A stretch of 64,000 nt of DNA from Rothia mucilaginosa. Lineage in GTDB: Bacteria > Actinomycetota > Actinomycetes > Actinomycetales > Micrococcaceae. The stretch covers positions 215,177 to 279,176 of the forward strand of contig NZ_JVSP01000002.1 of NCBI RefSeq assembly GCF_001061665.1, in the 5' to 3' direction. Positions 25,655-33,443 of this stretch are shown here, piece after piece. The notes beneath the pieces are model-generated. The model worked only from the letters and a program-made list of their open reading frames with translations, was not told the origin of the DNA and searched no databases. How positions within the stretch are numbered: the stretch's first letter is position 1; every line of letters starts with the position of its first letter. A program made the position numbers and the translations under genes.

Positions 25655-26866
25655 TTAGCCTCCGATGGCGCTCATGGAGCGGCTCGCCTTGGCAAATTCC
25701 TCAATATCGAAATCTGCGTCTTCCTTGCCGTGGGCGCGCGGCTTGAACCACATGCCTTCACGCCAGCGCAGGGCCAGCTCATCGTCCGTGGCGCCGGAGC
25801 GCAATAGCTGCATGAGGTCAGTCTCGGTATCGGAGAAGAGGCAGGAACGTATCTTGCCGTCGGCCGTTAGGCGGGTGCGGGTGCAGGCACCGCAGAAGGA
25901 CTCGGTCACCGAAGCGATGATGCCCACGCGGCCCAGGGATTCGGCGCCGTCGACGGGGAACCCCGCCTCATCCAGCACGGTGCCGAGCGGGTAGACCTCC
26001 CACAGTCGGGCGGGGGAATCGCCGCGTGCTTCGCGTACCGAACCGAGCACGTAGGCGGCCGAAAGCTTCTCTCGAATCTCAGCAGCGGTGATGGTGCCCT
26101 CGCGGGTCCAGCGGTTGTCTGCGTCCAAGGGCATCTGCTCGATGAAGCGCAGCTGGTAGCCGCCCTTGAGCGCCCACTCGAGGAGCTCGGGAGCCTGCCC
26201 GTCGTTGAGGCCGGGCATGAGCACGGCATTAATCTTGATGGGCCACAGGCCGGCTTCGGCGGCGCCGTCGATACCCTTGAGCACGGCCTCCAGCTTGTCG
26301 CGTCGGGTGAGCTCGGCGAAGGTCTCGCGGCAGATGGTATCCAGCGAGACGTTGATGCGGGTCAGCCCGGCCTCGGCAAGGGCTACGGCCCGCTTGTCCA
26401 GGCCGATGCCGTTGGTCGTAATGGACAGGGGAACCTCGGGGTGCTCCTGATGGATGCGGGAGATAATGTCGACCAAATCAGCGCGGACGAGGGGTTCACC
26501 GCCCGTGAAGCGAATCTCTTCGACGCCCAGCTGGGAGATAGCAATATCTGCAAGGCGCGCAATTTCTTCGGCGGAAAGCAGGTTTTCCTTGGGGAGCCAC
26601 TGCAGTCCATCGGCCGGCATGCAATAAATGCAACGAAGATTACATTTATCGGTTAATGAGATGCGCAGGTCGGTTGCGGTGCGTCCCCAGCGGTCGAGGA
26701 GCGGACCGCTGTTCGTAATATTTGGGAGCTTCCTCCGCGGCTTTGTGGAGGTCTCAGATTTTTCGGGCGTCACAAAAGCAACACCGCTGTTATCCGCAGA
26801 AGATAAGGTGCTTAACAAAGGGCCTGCAATCAGCTGAGAGCGGCCAGAATCTGCCGTGTACGCCAT
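25655..26866 (-). CDS. moaA: GTP 3',8-cyclase MoaA (radical SAM)
   Basis: A 403-aa radical-SAM enzyme catalysing the first step of molybdenum cofactor synthesis from GTP. The SAM cluster motif CNLRCIYC (about residues 74-81) and FTGGEPLVR follow an N-terminal extension of about 50 residues. The C-terminal second Fe-S cluster cysteines are in SFCGACTRTRLTADGKIRSC, and the protein ends in the Gly-Gly tail (SAIGG). No clear ribosome site precedes the ATG; TACATA lies 8 nt upstream and a leaderless mRNA is possible. It is divergent from modA. Confidence 0.95.
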   Translation of the reverse strand: MAYTADSGRSQLIAGPLLSTLSSADNSGVAFVTPEKSETSTKPRRKLPNITNSGPLLDRWGRTATDLRISLTDKCNLRCIYCMPADGLQWLPKENLLSAEEIARLADIAISQLGVEEIRFTGGEPLVRADLVDIISRIHQEHPEVPLSITTNGIGLDKRAVALAEAGLTRINVSLDTICRETFAELTRRDKLEAVLKGIDGAAEAGLWPIKINAVLMPGLNDGQAPELLEWALKGGYQLRFIEQMPLDADNRWTREGTITAAEIREKLSAAYVLGSVREARGDSPARLWEVYPLGTVLDEAGFPVDGAESLGRVGIIASVTESFCGACTRTRLTADGKIRSCLFSDTETDLMQLLRSGATDDELALRWREGMWFKPRAHGKEDADFDIEEFAKASRSMSAIGG

Positions 26867-26962
26867 GGAAAACCTATGTAGAAAATTAGTATATTTCGGG
26901 TAACAATATGATTATTCCACGTTCGAAGACCCATTACATAGTGTGTGAAGGGTAAGTTACAT

Positions 26963-27024
26963 TCGCGGTGACCCAAAGAAACCGCGATAACGTGTCATGG
27001 TGTACGCAAGCTAGGGGGCGTACA
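26963..27024 (+). promoter_or_regulatory. tandem hairpins in the modA upstream region
   Basis: TCGCGGT/ACCGCGA (26963-26987) and TGTACGC/GCGTACA (27001-27024) lie back to back between divergent moaA and modA. They could be a structured mRNA leader or operators for a Mo-responsive regulator. I could not match them to a known riboswitch. Confidence 0.4.
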
Positions 27025-27102
27025 TAAATTGTCACAAAAGCCTCGCGTGGAGCACCTCACCTCATGCAACTAACACGACTAGTTCAAGGACAAAGTACTT
27101 TC

Positions 27103-27894
27103 ATGAAGACTCCTCTCGCCGCTCTTAGCGCACTGGCTGCTGCAACCCTGACTCTGACCGGTTGCGGCTCTTCCCAGGCCTCTTCCTCCGTTGCATCTCA
27201 GGCATCCTCCGGCAAGATTCAGGTCTTCGCCGCAGCATCCCTGAACAATGCGGGCGCCGACCTGGAGAAGGCCTACGAGGCAGCTAACCCCGGCGTTGAC
27301 ATCACCTTCGTCTACGAGGGCTCCGCAAAGCTCGTCACCCAGATCGAGCAGGGCGCAACCCCCGACATGCTTATCACCGCAGACACCAAGAACATGGACA
27401 AGGCTAAGAAGCTGGACGAGTTCTCTGGATCCGACTCCACCGTTCTGGTCACCAACAAGCTGGTTCTCGTTACCGCTGAAGGCAACCCCGGTAAGATCAA
27501 CAGCCTCGACGACCTGCAGACCACCGAAGGCGTCGTCGCAGTCTGCAAGGAAGACGTCCCCTGCGGCACCCTGGCACACGAAGAGCTGAAGAAGCACGAC
27601 ATCACCCTCAAGAACGCAACCACCGAGGGTAAGGTCACCGACGTGGCCACCAAGGTCACCACCGGTAACGCCGATGCGGGCTTCATCTACACCACCGACC
27701 TCGCAGCAGCCAAGAAGAAGGGCGTAAACCTCGGCTCTGTCGACCTGCCGGACGTTGAGCCCAACGAATACCCCGCAGCGCTGAGCAAGACCGGCGCATC
27801 CTCAGATGCCGCTAAGAAGTTCAACGAGTGGCTGAAGACCTCCAACGAGGCCAAGAAAATCCTCGCTGACTACGGCTTCAACACCACCAAGTAG
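27103..27894 (+). CDS. modA: molybdate ABC transporter substrate-binding lipoprotein
   Basis: A 263-aa periplasmic-type binding protein anchored as a lipoprotein. The signal MKTPLAALSALAAATLTLTGC carries a lipobox (LTGC). The mature part has IQVFAAASLNNAGADLEKAYE, TFVYEGSAKLVTQIEQGATPDMLITAD and the C-terminal ADYGFNT, all ModA hallmarks. It captures molybdate (perhaps tungstate). I start at ATG 27103, which gives a normal signal peptide, rather than the upstream in-frame ATG. Two strong hairpins separate it from modB. Confidence 0.92.
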   Translation: MKTPLAALSALAAATLTLTGCGSSQASSSVASQASSGKIQVFAAASLNNAGADLEKAYEAANPGVDITFVYEGSAKLVTQIEQGATPDMLITADTKNMDKAKKLDEFSGSDSTVLVTNKLVLVTAEGNPGKINSLDDLQTTEGVVAVCKEDVPCGTLAHEELKKHDITLKNATTEGKVTDVATKVTTGNADAGFIYTTDLAAAKKKGVNLGSVDLPDVEPNEYPAALSKTGASSDAAKKFNEWLKTSNEAKKILADYGFNTTK

Positions 27895-27902
27895 CCTGTA
27901 AA

Positions 27903-27932
27903 CGCTAACCCGCCCGCTCAGCGGGGTTAGCG
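27903..27932 (+). terminator. first hairpin between modA and modB
   Basis: CGCTAACCC/GGGTTAGCG stem immediately after modA. It may protect the modA mRNA end or terminate partly. Confidence 0.6.
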
Positions 27933-27941
27933 CGAAAAGCC

Positions 27942-27982
27942 GGGATGCGGTGGCACCTTATAGAAGTGTGCCACCGCATCCC
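27942..27982 (+). terminator. second, 15-bp hairpin between modA and modB
   Basis: A perfect 15-bp stem (GGGATGCGGTGGCAC and its complement) with an 11-nt loop. It probably lowers modB expression relative to modA. Confidence 0.65.
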
Positions 27983-28057
27983 GTCCCAACTTTTACCCAC
28001 TACTCGCGGGATACCCACTCCCATCCACCGCCTTCGCCCCCAACCCCTCACGAATCT

Positions 28058-28918
28058 ATGTCTGCATCTTCTTCTGCCCGTCGCGCGCCGCGATCTTCGG
28101 CTCGTCTTTTTGCGTCGGTTCCTCGCTCCTTCACCATCCCGGCTTTCATTGGTCTTCTGGTGATTGCCGGTCCGCTCCTGGGCCTGTTCCTTAACGTCCC
28201 GTGGAGCCAGCTCGGGACCGTCTTCACTCCGCAGGTGATGGGCGCGGCTAATCTTTCGCTCTCAACGGCTGCCGTCTCAACCCTGATTTGCGGTCTTCTG
28301 GGTGCCCCCATCTCCCTGCTCCTGTCCAAGGTGCTGAATCGTTCGCGCCTGCACCGATTCGGTGCGGTTCTCTACGCCATCATCTACACCCCGGTGATTC
28401 TCTCCCCGGTGGTTTCGGGTCTGGGGCTGCTCTTCTTCTGGGGCCGTAAGGGTCTAATCGGCTCGTACCTCTATCAGGCTGGTATTTCGATTCCCTTCAC
28501 CTCGAACGCCGTGATTATTGCGCAGACCTTTGTGGCTCTTCCCTTCTTCGTGGCCACCGCGGTTACCACGTTGCAGGCCATTCCCCGCGAGTACGAGGAA
28601 ATCGCGCTGGTCGAGGGTGCCGGTCCCGCCGAGGTGACTTTTAAGGTGCTCCTGCCCCTGGCGGCTCCCGGTCTTGCCACCGCTTTTCTGCTCTCCTTTG
28701 CTCGTGCGCTGGGTGAGTACGGTGCAACCGTTACCTTTGCCGGTAACGTGCAGGGTAAAACCCAGACTATTCCCCTCGCGATTGACCTGGCCATCAACAG
28801 TAGTGACCTCCCGAGCGCCCTGGGTAGTGCTCTCATCCTCATCAGCCTCTACCTGGGAATCTTTGGCGTGCTGGGCCTGGCTCGCACGCTCAAGAAGCTA
28901 CGCGAGCGCCTCGGGTAG
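28058..28918 (+). CDS. modB: molybdate ABC transporter permease
   Basis: A 286-aa inner-membrane permease with about six spans after a basic N-terminus. The EAA loop that contacts the ATPase is seen as EIALVEGAGPAEVTFKVLLP (about residue 185), and AFLLSFARALGEYGATVTFAG is typical of ModB/CysT. ATG 28058 is preferred; the longer upstream frame would encode an unlikely Pro/His-rich extension through the hairpin region. No modC ATPase follows; the next gene is a second moeA. Confidence 0.9.
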   Translation: MSASSSARRAPRSSARLFASVPRSFTIPAFIGLLVIAGPLLGLFLNVPWSQLGTVFTPQVMGAANLSLSTAAVSTLICGLLGAPISLLLSKVLNRSRLHRFGAVLYAIIYTPVILSPVVSGLGLLFFWGRKGLIGSYLYQAGISIPFTSNAVIIAQTFVALPFFVATAVTTLQAIPREYEEIALVEGAGPAEVTFKVLLPLAAPGLATAFLLSFARALGEYGATVTFAGNVQGKTQTIPLAIDLAINSSDLPSALGSALILISLYLGIFGVLGLARTLKKLRERLG

Positions 28919-29017
28919 CCAAGTTACGGGGGCAGGCCGTTAGGTGGCACTGTATTTACCCGCCCCCGGGTGCACCGTACACTGTTTATATCCGTATGTC
29001 GCACGATAGGAACCGCA

Positions 29018-30397
29018 ATGATCGCTCCTGAGTTCAACGGAACTCCCAACACCGAGGAATACCGCGCCTACCTGGCCCTTCTCCTGAGGGAGGTCTTCAT
29101 CGGCACGGCGGAGACCGTTCCTCTCGATCATGCGGCAGGCCGAATCCTCGCCCAGGATGTCACCGCCCGCATGGATGTGCCCAGCTTCGACAACTCGCAG
29201 ATGGACGGCTACGCGCTCACCGCGGCTGCCGTCGATCGTGAGGACCGCATCTTTACGGTCGGCCGCGAGATTCCCGCGGGTCGGCCCCTGCAGCGCTCCC
29301 GCGCATCCGATGACCTGACCTACCCGATTATGACCGGCGCTCCCATCCCCAAGGGATACGATGCGGTGATTCCCGTGGAGCAGTCGGAACGTATCGAGTA
29401 CCCCGACCTTCCCGAGTCTTTCGGTCGTCCCAGCGAGAAGATTAAGCTGGCCACCGGCCGCGTGGGGCAGTTCGTGCGCCGCCGCGGCGAGGACGTTGTG
29501 ACCGGCCAGGTGCTTGCCCGCGCCGGACAGCGTGTGACTCCCGCTCTGCTGGGCGCGCTCGCCTCCCAGGGGTACGCACGTTTGACCGTTGCGGCGGGTC
29601 CTCGCGTGCTGGTGTGCACCGGCGGCGACGAGATTCGCTCCGGTACCGCCGGTGAGGACAACGCCTCCCCGGACGACCTCGCGCAGGGCCAGATTTTTGA
29701 CGCCAACGGTCCGATGCTCAGCGCCATGCTACGTGAGGACGGCGCGACGGTTCGCCGCATCGCAATCGGTGACGACCCCGTTGAACTGCTACACCGTCTG
29801 GCTGCCGAGTACGAATCCTTCAAACCGGACATCATTATTACGTCCGGCGGTATTAGCCACGGCAAGTACGAGGTTGTGCGTAACGCCATCGCTAAGGCGC
29901 ACGAGGCGGACATCCTGGTGCCCGTCTCATGGTTCGGCCACGTGAGCCAGCAGCCCGGCGGTCCCCAGGGCGTGAACGTCCTGGACTTCAAGGGGCACCG
30001 CGTCCCCATGATTTCCTTCCCCGGCAACCCCGTGAGTACCCTCATCTCCTACGCGCTGATTCTGCGCCCCTACCTGCGCGCTGGCGGCCCCTACGGTGTA
30101 CCCCACGCGGTAGCCTCCGAGCAGGCCACCCTTGATAACGCACCCCGCGGCGTGCTGGTGACCGATACTTCGCTCACCGCACCGCCGACTAAGCGCCAGT
30201 TCCTGCGCGGCACCCTCGCCATGGTGGAAACCGAGCCGGGCACCTACCGCGTGGAGCTGTATCCGGACGTCCTCTCTGGTTCGCACCTGCTACATCGTGC
30301 CGCCCAGGCCGACGTGCTCATCGAACTTTCCCCGGGCATGACGTACACCGGGGGAGAGGCCGTGCCCTACCACCGTATCCGCCTTACCGACGATTAA
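29018..30397 (+). CDS. moeA: molybdopterin molybdotransferase, paralog 2
   Basis: A 459-aa MoeA family protein. Motifs: FDNSQMDGYALTA (about residue 58), PIMTGAPIPKGYDAVIPVEQ (about 107), IITSGGISHGKYEVV (about 272), PGGPQGVNVLDFKG (about 315) and SFPGNPVSTLISY (about 335). The form with QQPGGPQG in place of KPGKP is seen in actinobacterial MoeA relatives. ATAGGAA precedes the ATG by about 6 nt. It heads a moeA-moaC-mog-moaE-moeB series on the plus strand, so it is probably the copy used with that operon. Confidence 0.9.
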   Translation: MIAPEFNGTPNTEEYRAYLALLLREVFIGTAETVPLDHAAGRILAQDVTARMDVPSFDNSQMDGYALTAAAVDREDRIFTVGREIPAGRPLQRSRASDDLTYPIMTGAPIPKGYDAVIPVEQSERIEYPDLPESFGRPSEKIKLATGRVGQFVRRRGEDVVTGQVLARAGQRVTPALLGALASQGYARLTVAAGPRVLVCTGGDEIRSGTAGEDNASPDDLAQGQIFDANGPMLSAMLREDGATVRRIAIGDDPVELLHRLAAEYESFKPDIIITSGGISHGKYEVVRNAIAKAHEADILVPVSWFGHVSQQPGGPQGVNVLDFKGHRVPMISFPGNPVSTLISYALILRPYLRAGGPYGVPHAVASEQATLDNAPRGVLVTDTSLTAPPTKRQFLRGTLAMVETEPGTYRVELYPDVLSGSHLLHRAAQADVLIELSPGMTYTGGEAVPYHRIRLTDD

Positions 30398-30485
30398 TAG
30401 ACACCCCTTGAGACGCGCCGAGGTAGCCCCTACGGTGCTGTATCGACGAACACGATACGTCAATTTATAGATTCCAGGAGACACG

Positions 30486-30980
30486 ATGACCTCTACCCCC
30501 GAACAGGACCTCACCCATGTGCGCGCCGACGGCTCGGCACACATGGTCGATGTGACGGAAAAATCCGTAACCACCCGCACCGCGGTGGCTGAGGCAACCG
30601 TCCACACCCGCTCGGACGTCATCGAGAAGATTTTTGATGCCGACCTGCCCAAGGGCGATGCTCTGCCTGTGGCGCGCGTTGCGGGCATTATGGGCGCCAA
30701 GCGCACTCCCGAGATCATTCCGCTCTGCCACCCGCTGCCCCTGGGCAAGATTACGGTGGATTTCGAGCGCGGACCCGACTTTGTGCGTATCGAGGCGTCC
30801 GTCAAGACTCGCGGTGTGACCGGTGTTGAGATGGAGGCGCTGACCGCGGTTTCCTCGGCCGCGCTGACCGTCTTCGACATGATTAAAGCCGTTGACAAGC
30901 ACGCCGTGATTACCGATATTCGGGTCCTGGAGAAGAGCGGCGGTAAGTCCGGCGATTGGTCCGTGCGCGCAGATTCGTAG
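30486..30980 (+). CDS. moaC: cyclic pyranopterin monophosphate synthase
   Basis: A 164-aa enzyme that converts the MoaA product to cyclic pyranopterin monophosphate. The signature MVDVTEK near the N-terminus and [20 protein letters not shown] and [33 protein letters not shown] are unmistakable. CAGGAGACACG precedes the ATG. A short inverted repeat (GTATCG/CGATAC) lies in the gap before it. Confidence 0.97.
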   Translation: MTSTPEQDLTHVRADGSAHMVDVTEKSVTTRTAVAEATVHTRSDVIEKIFDADLPKGDALPVARVAGIMGAKRTPEIIPLCHPLPLGKITVDFERGPDFVRIEASVKTRGVTGVEMEALTAVSSAALTVFDMIKAVDKHAVITDIRVLEKSGGKSGDWSVRADS

Positions 30981-31036
30981 AATGAAGAAACGGGGTTGGC
31001 GTAGTGGTGCGCCGTCCCAAAGGAGGAAAGTATTCA

Positions 31037-31555
31037 ATGAGCACTGACGATTTCACGATGCCTGAGAACCTGACCGGTCTGGTGATTGTCGCCTCGACGC
31101 GTGCGGCTCGCGGTATCTACGAGGATAAGTCCGGTCCCATCGCGGTGGAGTGGCTACGCTCGCGCGGTTTCGAGACCCCGGATCCCGTGGTGATTGAGGA
31201 CCGCGAGATTATCGATTACTTCAACACCTTGGTGGCCGAGGGTAAGAAGAACGGTAACCTGCCGACGTTCATCCTGACCAGCGGTGGTACCGGCCTAAAC
31301 TCTGACGACCAGACCGTGGAGGCGGTTCGTCCCCACCTGGATAAGGAAGTGCCCGGCATCATGCACGCCTTCTGGATGAACGGTCTGAAGAATGTTCCCT
31401 CGGCGGTGCTTTCACGCGGCGTGGCGGGCGTGATTGACCGTACCTTCGTGATGACTCTGCCCGGTTCGCGCGGTGGCGTGAAGGACGGCGTGGCAACCCT
31501 CGATCCGCTTGTTGAGCACATTTGCCGTCAGATGGAGGACTACCATGACCACTAA
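31037..31555 (+). CDS. moaB: MogA/MoaB-type molybdopterin adenylyltransferase
   Basis: A 172-aa member of the MogA/MoaB family, which adenylates molybdopterin before MoeA inserts metal. The family motif ILTSGGTGLNSDDQTVEAV (about residue 77) and TLPGSRGGVKDGVATLDPLVEHI (about 142) are complete. AAAGGAGG lies 10 nt before the ATG at 31037. Whether it is best called Mog or MoaB is not clear from sequence. It overlaps moaE by 11 nt. Confidence 0.88.
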   Translation: MSTDDFTMPENLTGLVIVASTRAARGIYEDKSGPIAVEWLRSRGFETPDPVVIEDREIIDYFNTLVAEGKKNGNLPTFILTSGGTGLNSDDQTVEAVRPHLDKEVPGIMHAFWMNGLKNVPSAVLSRGVAGVIDRTFVMTLPGSRGGVKDGVATLDPLVEHICRQMEDYHDH

Positions 31556-32051
31556 GCCGCAGAAGGAAGAACCCTTGGATCATTCGGGCGCGCACGGTGC
31601 TGAGCCGAGCGGCTCGACCGTGGTGTTCACCGATATTACGGAGGCGCCCCTGGAACCGCTGTACGCAGCGGCTAAGGCTGAGGTTATGACTGACGCCATG
31701 GGTGCCCTGGTAATTTTTGACGGCATTGTGCGCAACCATGATCACGGTAGCGCGGTGCGCGGGCTGTCTTACAGCGCGCATCCGCAGGCTCGTGAGTATA
31801 TTGCCGAGGTTGCCGCTGAGGTTGCCGCCGAGCTGGATGGCGTGCGTCTGTGGGCTGTGCACCGCGTGGGTCCGATTGCTATTGGCGAGTCGGCTCTGAC
31901 CGTGATGGCGGCGGCTGCTCACCGTGGTCGCGCGTTTGATGCCTGCGAGCTGGTGGCTGACCGGGTGAAGGCTCGCGTGCCGATTTGGAAGGAACAGGAA
32001 CTGCTCGATGGAAGCATCGAGTGGGTTGGCGTGGATACTTCGTCCGTCTAG
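31545..32051 (+). CDS. moaE: molybdopterin synthase catalytic subunit
   Basis: A 168-aa MoaE that, with thiocarboxylated MoaD, makes molybdopterin. FDGIVRNHDHGSAVRGLSYSAHPQA (about residue 58), VHRVGPIAIGESAL and RVKARVPIWKEQELLDGSIEWVG match, including the catalytic Lys in VPIWKEQ. The start ATG lies inside the end of moaB with GGAGG 6 nt upstream, so the two are translationally coupled. It has an extra N-terminal stretch of about 30 residues. Confidence 0.95.
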   Translation: MTTKPQKEEPLDHSGAHGAEPSGSTVVFTDITEAPLEPLYAAAKAEVMTDAMGALVIFDGIVRNHDHGSAVRGLSYSAHPQAREYIAEVAAEVAAELDGVRLWAVHRVGPIAIGESALTVMAAAAHRGRAFDACELVADRVKARVPIWKEQELLDGSIEWVGVDTSSV

Positions 32052-32070
32052 CCTTCTGAATATTCTGAAT

Positions 32071-32109
32071 ATAAGCCTGTCAGGGGGATTTCTCTCGGGC
32101 AGGCTTATT
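32071..32109 (+). terminator. terminator after moaE
   Basis: ATAAGCCTG and CAGGCTTAT enclose a 20-nt loop and are followed by TC-rich sequence. Confidence 0.7.
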
Positions 32110-32171
32110 CTCCTTGAAGCTTGGACCCCTAAAATTCAAACCATCTCTACTATTTGATGCGAGGAACCCCT

Positions 32172-33365
32172 ATGTCTTCTCACACCTCTCGTAGCGCGAG
32201 CGAGCTCTCTGCCGCTGAGCGTGCGTTCTACTCTCGTCAGCTGATTCTGCCCGAAATGGGGTACGAAGCTCAGCTGGCACTCAAGCGTGCGCGAGTGGTG
32301 GTGCTTGGCGCTGGCGGTTTGGGTGCTCCCGCGCTGCTGTACCTGGCGGGTGCCGGGGTCGGTCAGATTGTGGTGGTTGATGATGACGTCGTGGATGCTT
32401 CGAATCTGCATCGCCAGGTGATTCATACGCACGCCAGGGTGGGTAATTCTAAGGCTGAGTCTGCCGCTGAGTCTTTGCGCTCGCTGAATCCTTTTATTGA
32501 GGTGATTCCGGTGCGTGAGCGTCTGACGGAGGGGAATGTTGATGATTTGCTGTCTGGTGCTGATTTGGTGCTGGATGGTAGCGATAATTTTGAGTCGCGG
32601 TATGTGGTTTCGGCGGCTGCTGCGCGTGCTGGGATTGCGCATGTGTGGGCTGCGATTCTTGGTGTTGATGCGCAGTTGAGCGTGTTTTGGGCGGGGCACG
32701 GTCCGGTGTATGAGGATTTGTACCCTCATGCTCCTGCCGCTGGCAGTGTGCCTTCGTGTAGTACCGCTGGCGTGGTGGGCGCTATGACTGGTGTGGTGGG
32801 CGCTGCGATGGCTATGGAGGCAGTGAAGCTGTTGACCGGGGGGGGGGAGCCGCTCATGGGTGAGGTTGGCCTATATTCGGCGTTAAGTGGGAGGTGGGAA
32901 TATATACCTCTTGTAGCTAGCGTGCAAGCTGTACCTAAGAAAAGTGTCGTTTTGCCTCAAGAAACGAGTTATAAGCCCAAAAATTATGTAACAATTCGTA
33001 ATATTTCTCAGGATTTTACTAGCTCTTCTACTGATTCGACGCCTCGTCCCATAAGTGCCCAGGACCTTAAAAAGCTGTCATCGGATGAAAATATTGCCCT
33101 TTTGGACGTCCGTGAGCAGGTGGAATTCGAAGCTTTCGCTATTGATGGCGCTATTAATCTTCCTCTGACTGAGTTGCTGGAGGCCGGTCGGAATAGTGTT
33201 TTAAAGGCCTTGATTGAGCGTAAAATCCCCGCAAATGCCCAGAAAATCGTTATTTACTGCACTGGATACGCTAGAACGGTTGAGGCGGCTCGCGAAATTG
33301 CCCCTTTGGTAGGGCGTTCTGTGTATATGTTGGAGGGCGGAATTTCTGCCTGGCTTACGGTCTAA
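32172..33365 (+). CDS. moeB: MoeB/ThiF-type adenylyltransferase fused to rhodanese
   Basis: A 397-aa E1-like protein that activates MoaD by adenylation and supplies sulfur. Residues 15-240 form the ThiF/MoeB domain: nucleotide loop VVLGAGGLGAPALLYLAGAG (about 42), DDDVVDASNLHRQVIH (about 70) and the SCSTAGVVGAMTG Cys loop. The Zn-binding CxxC pairs of E. coli MoeB are absent. A linker is followed by a rhodanese domain (about 300-397) with active Cys in IVIYCTGYART (about 363). A G10 run at 32838-32847 lies at the end of the first domain. From about 32890 the coding DNA becomes AT-rich. AGGAA is 5 nt before the ATG. Confidence 0.88.
   Translation: MSSHTSRSASELSAAERAFYSRQLILPEMGYEAQLALKRARVVVLGAGGLGAPALLYLAGAGVGQIVVVDDDVVDASNLHRQVIHTHARVGNSKAESAAESLRSLNPFIEVIPVRERLTEGNVDDLLSGADLVLDGSDNFESRYVVSAAAARAGIAHVWAAILGVDAQLSVFWAGHGPVYEDLYPHAPAAGSVPSCSTAGVVGAMTGVVGAAMAMEAVKLLTGGGEPLMGEVGLYSALSGRWEYIPLVASVQAVPKKSVVLPQETSYKPKNYVTIRNISQDFTSSSTDSTPRPISAQDLKKLSSDENIALLDVREQVEFEAFAIDGAINLPLTELLEAGRNSVLKALIERKIPANAQKIVIYCTGYARTVEAAREIAPLVGRSVYMLEGGISAWLTV
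32838..32847 (+). repeat. G10 homopolymer inside moeB
   Basis: Ten consecutive G bases read in frame as Gly-Gly-Gly plus the first base of a Glu codon. Such tracts can slip in replication and would frameshift the rhodanese half. It may alternatively be a sequencing error. Confidence 0.85.
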
Positions 33366-33430
33366 AACACCCTTATTTCGCATGAATTAGGCAAGGTTTT
33401 TATCTCGTATTTTCCATGCCAAATTTCAGA

Positions 33431-33436
33431 TATATT
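33431..33436 (+). promoter_or_regulatory. -10 box (TATATT) for leaderless narG mRNA
   Basis: TATATT ends 7 nt before the narG ATG at 33444, with no ribosome site between. No FNR-like TTGAT-ATCAA dyad was seen in the 78-nt gap. Confidence 0.5.
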
Positions 33437-33443
33437 GGGCAGT

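Noticed and set aside
33366-33443. FNR/ArcA-like site before narG
   Set aside because: No TTGAT-N4-ATCAA or comparable dyad is present in the short gap.
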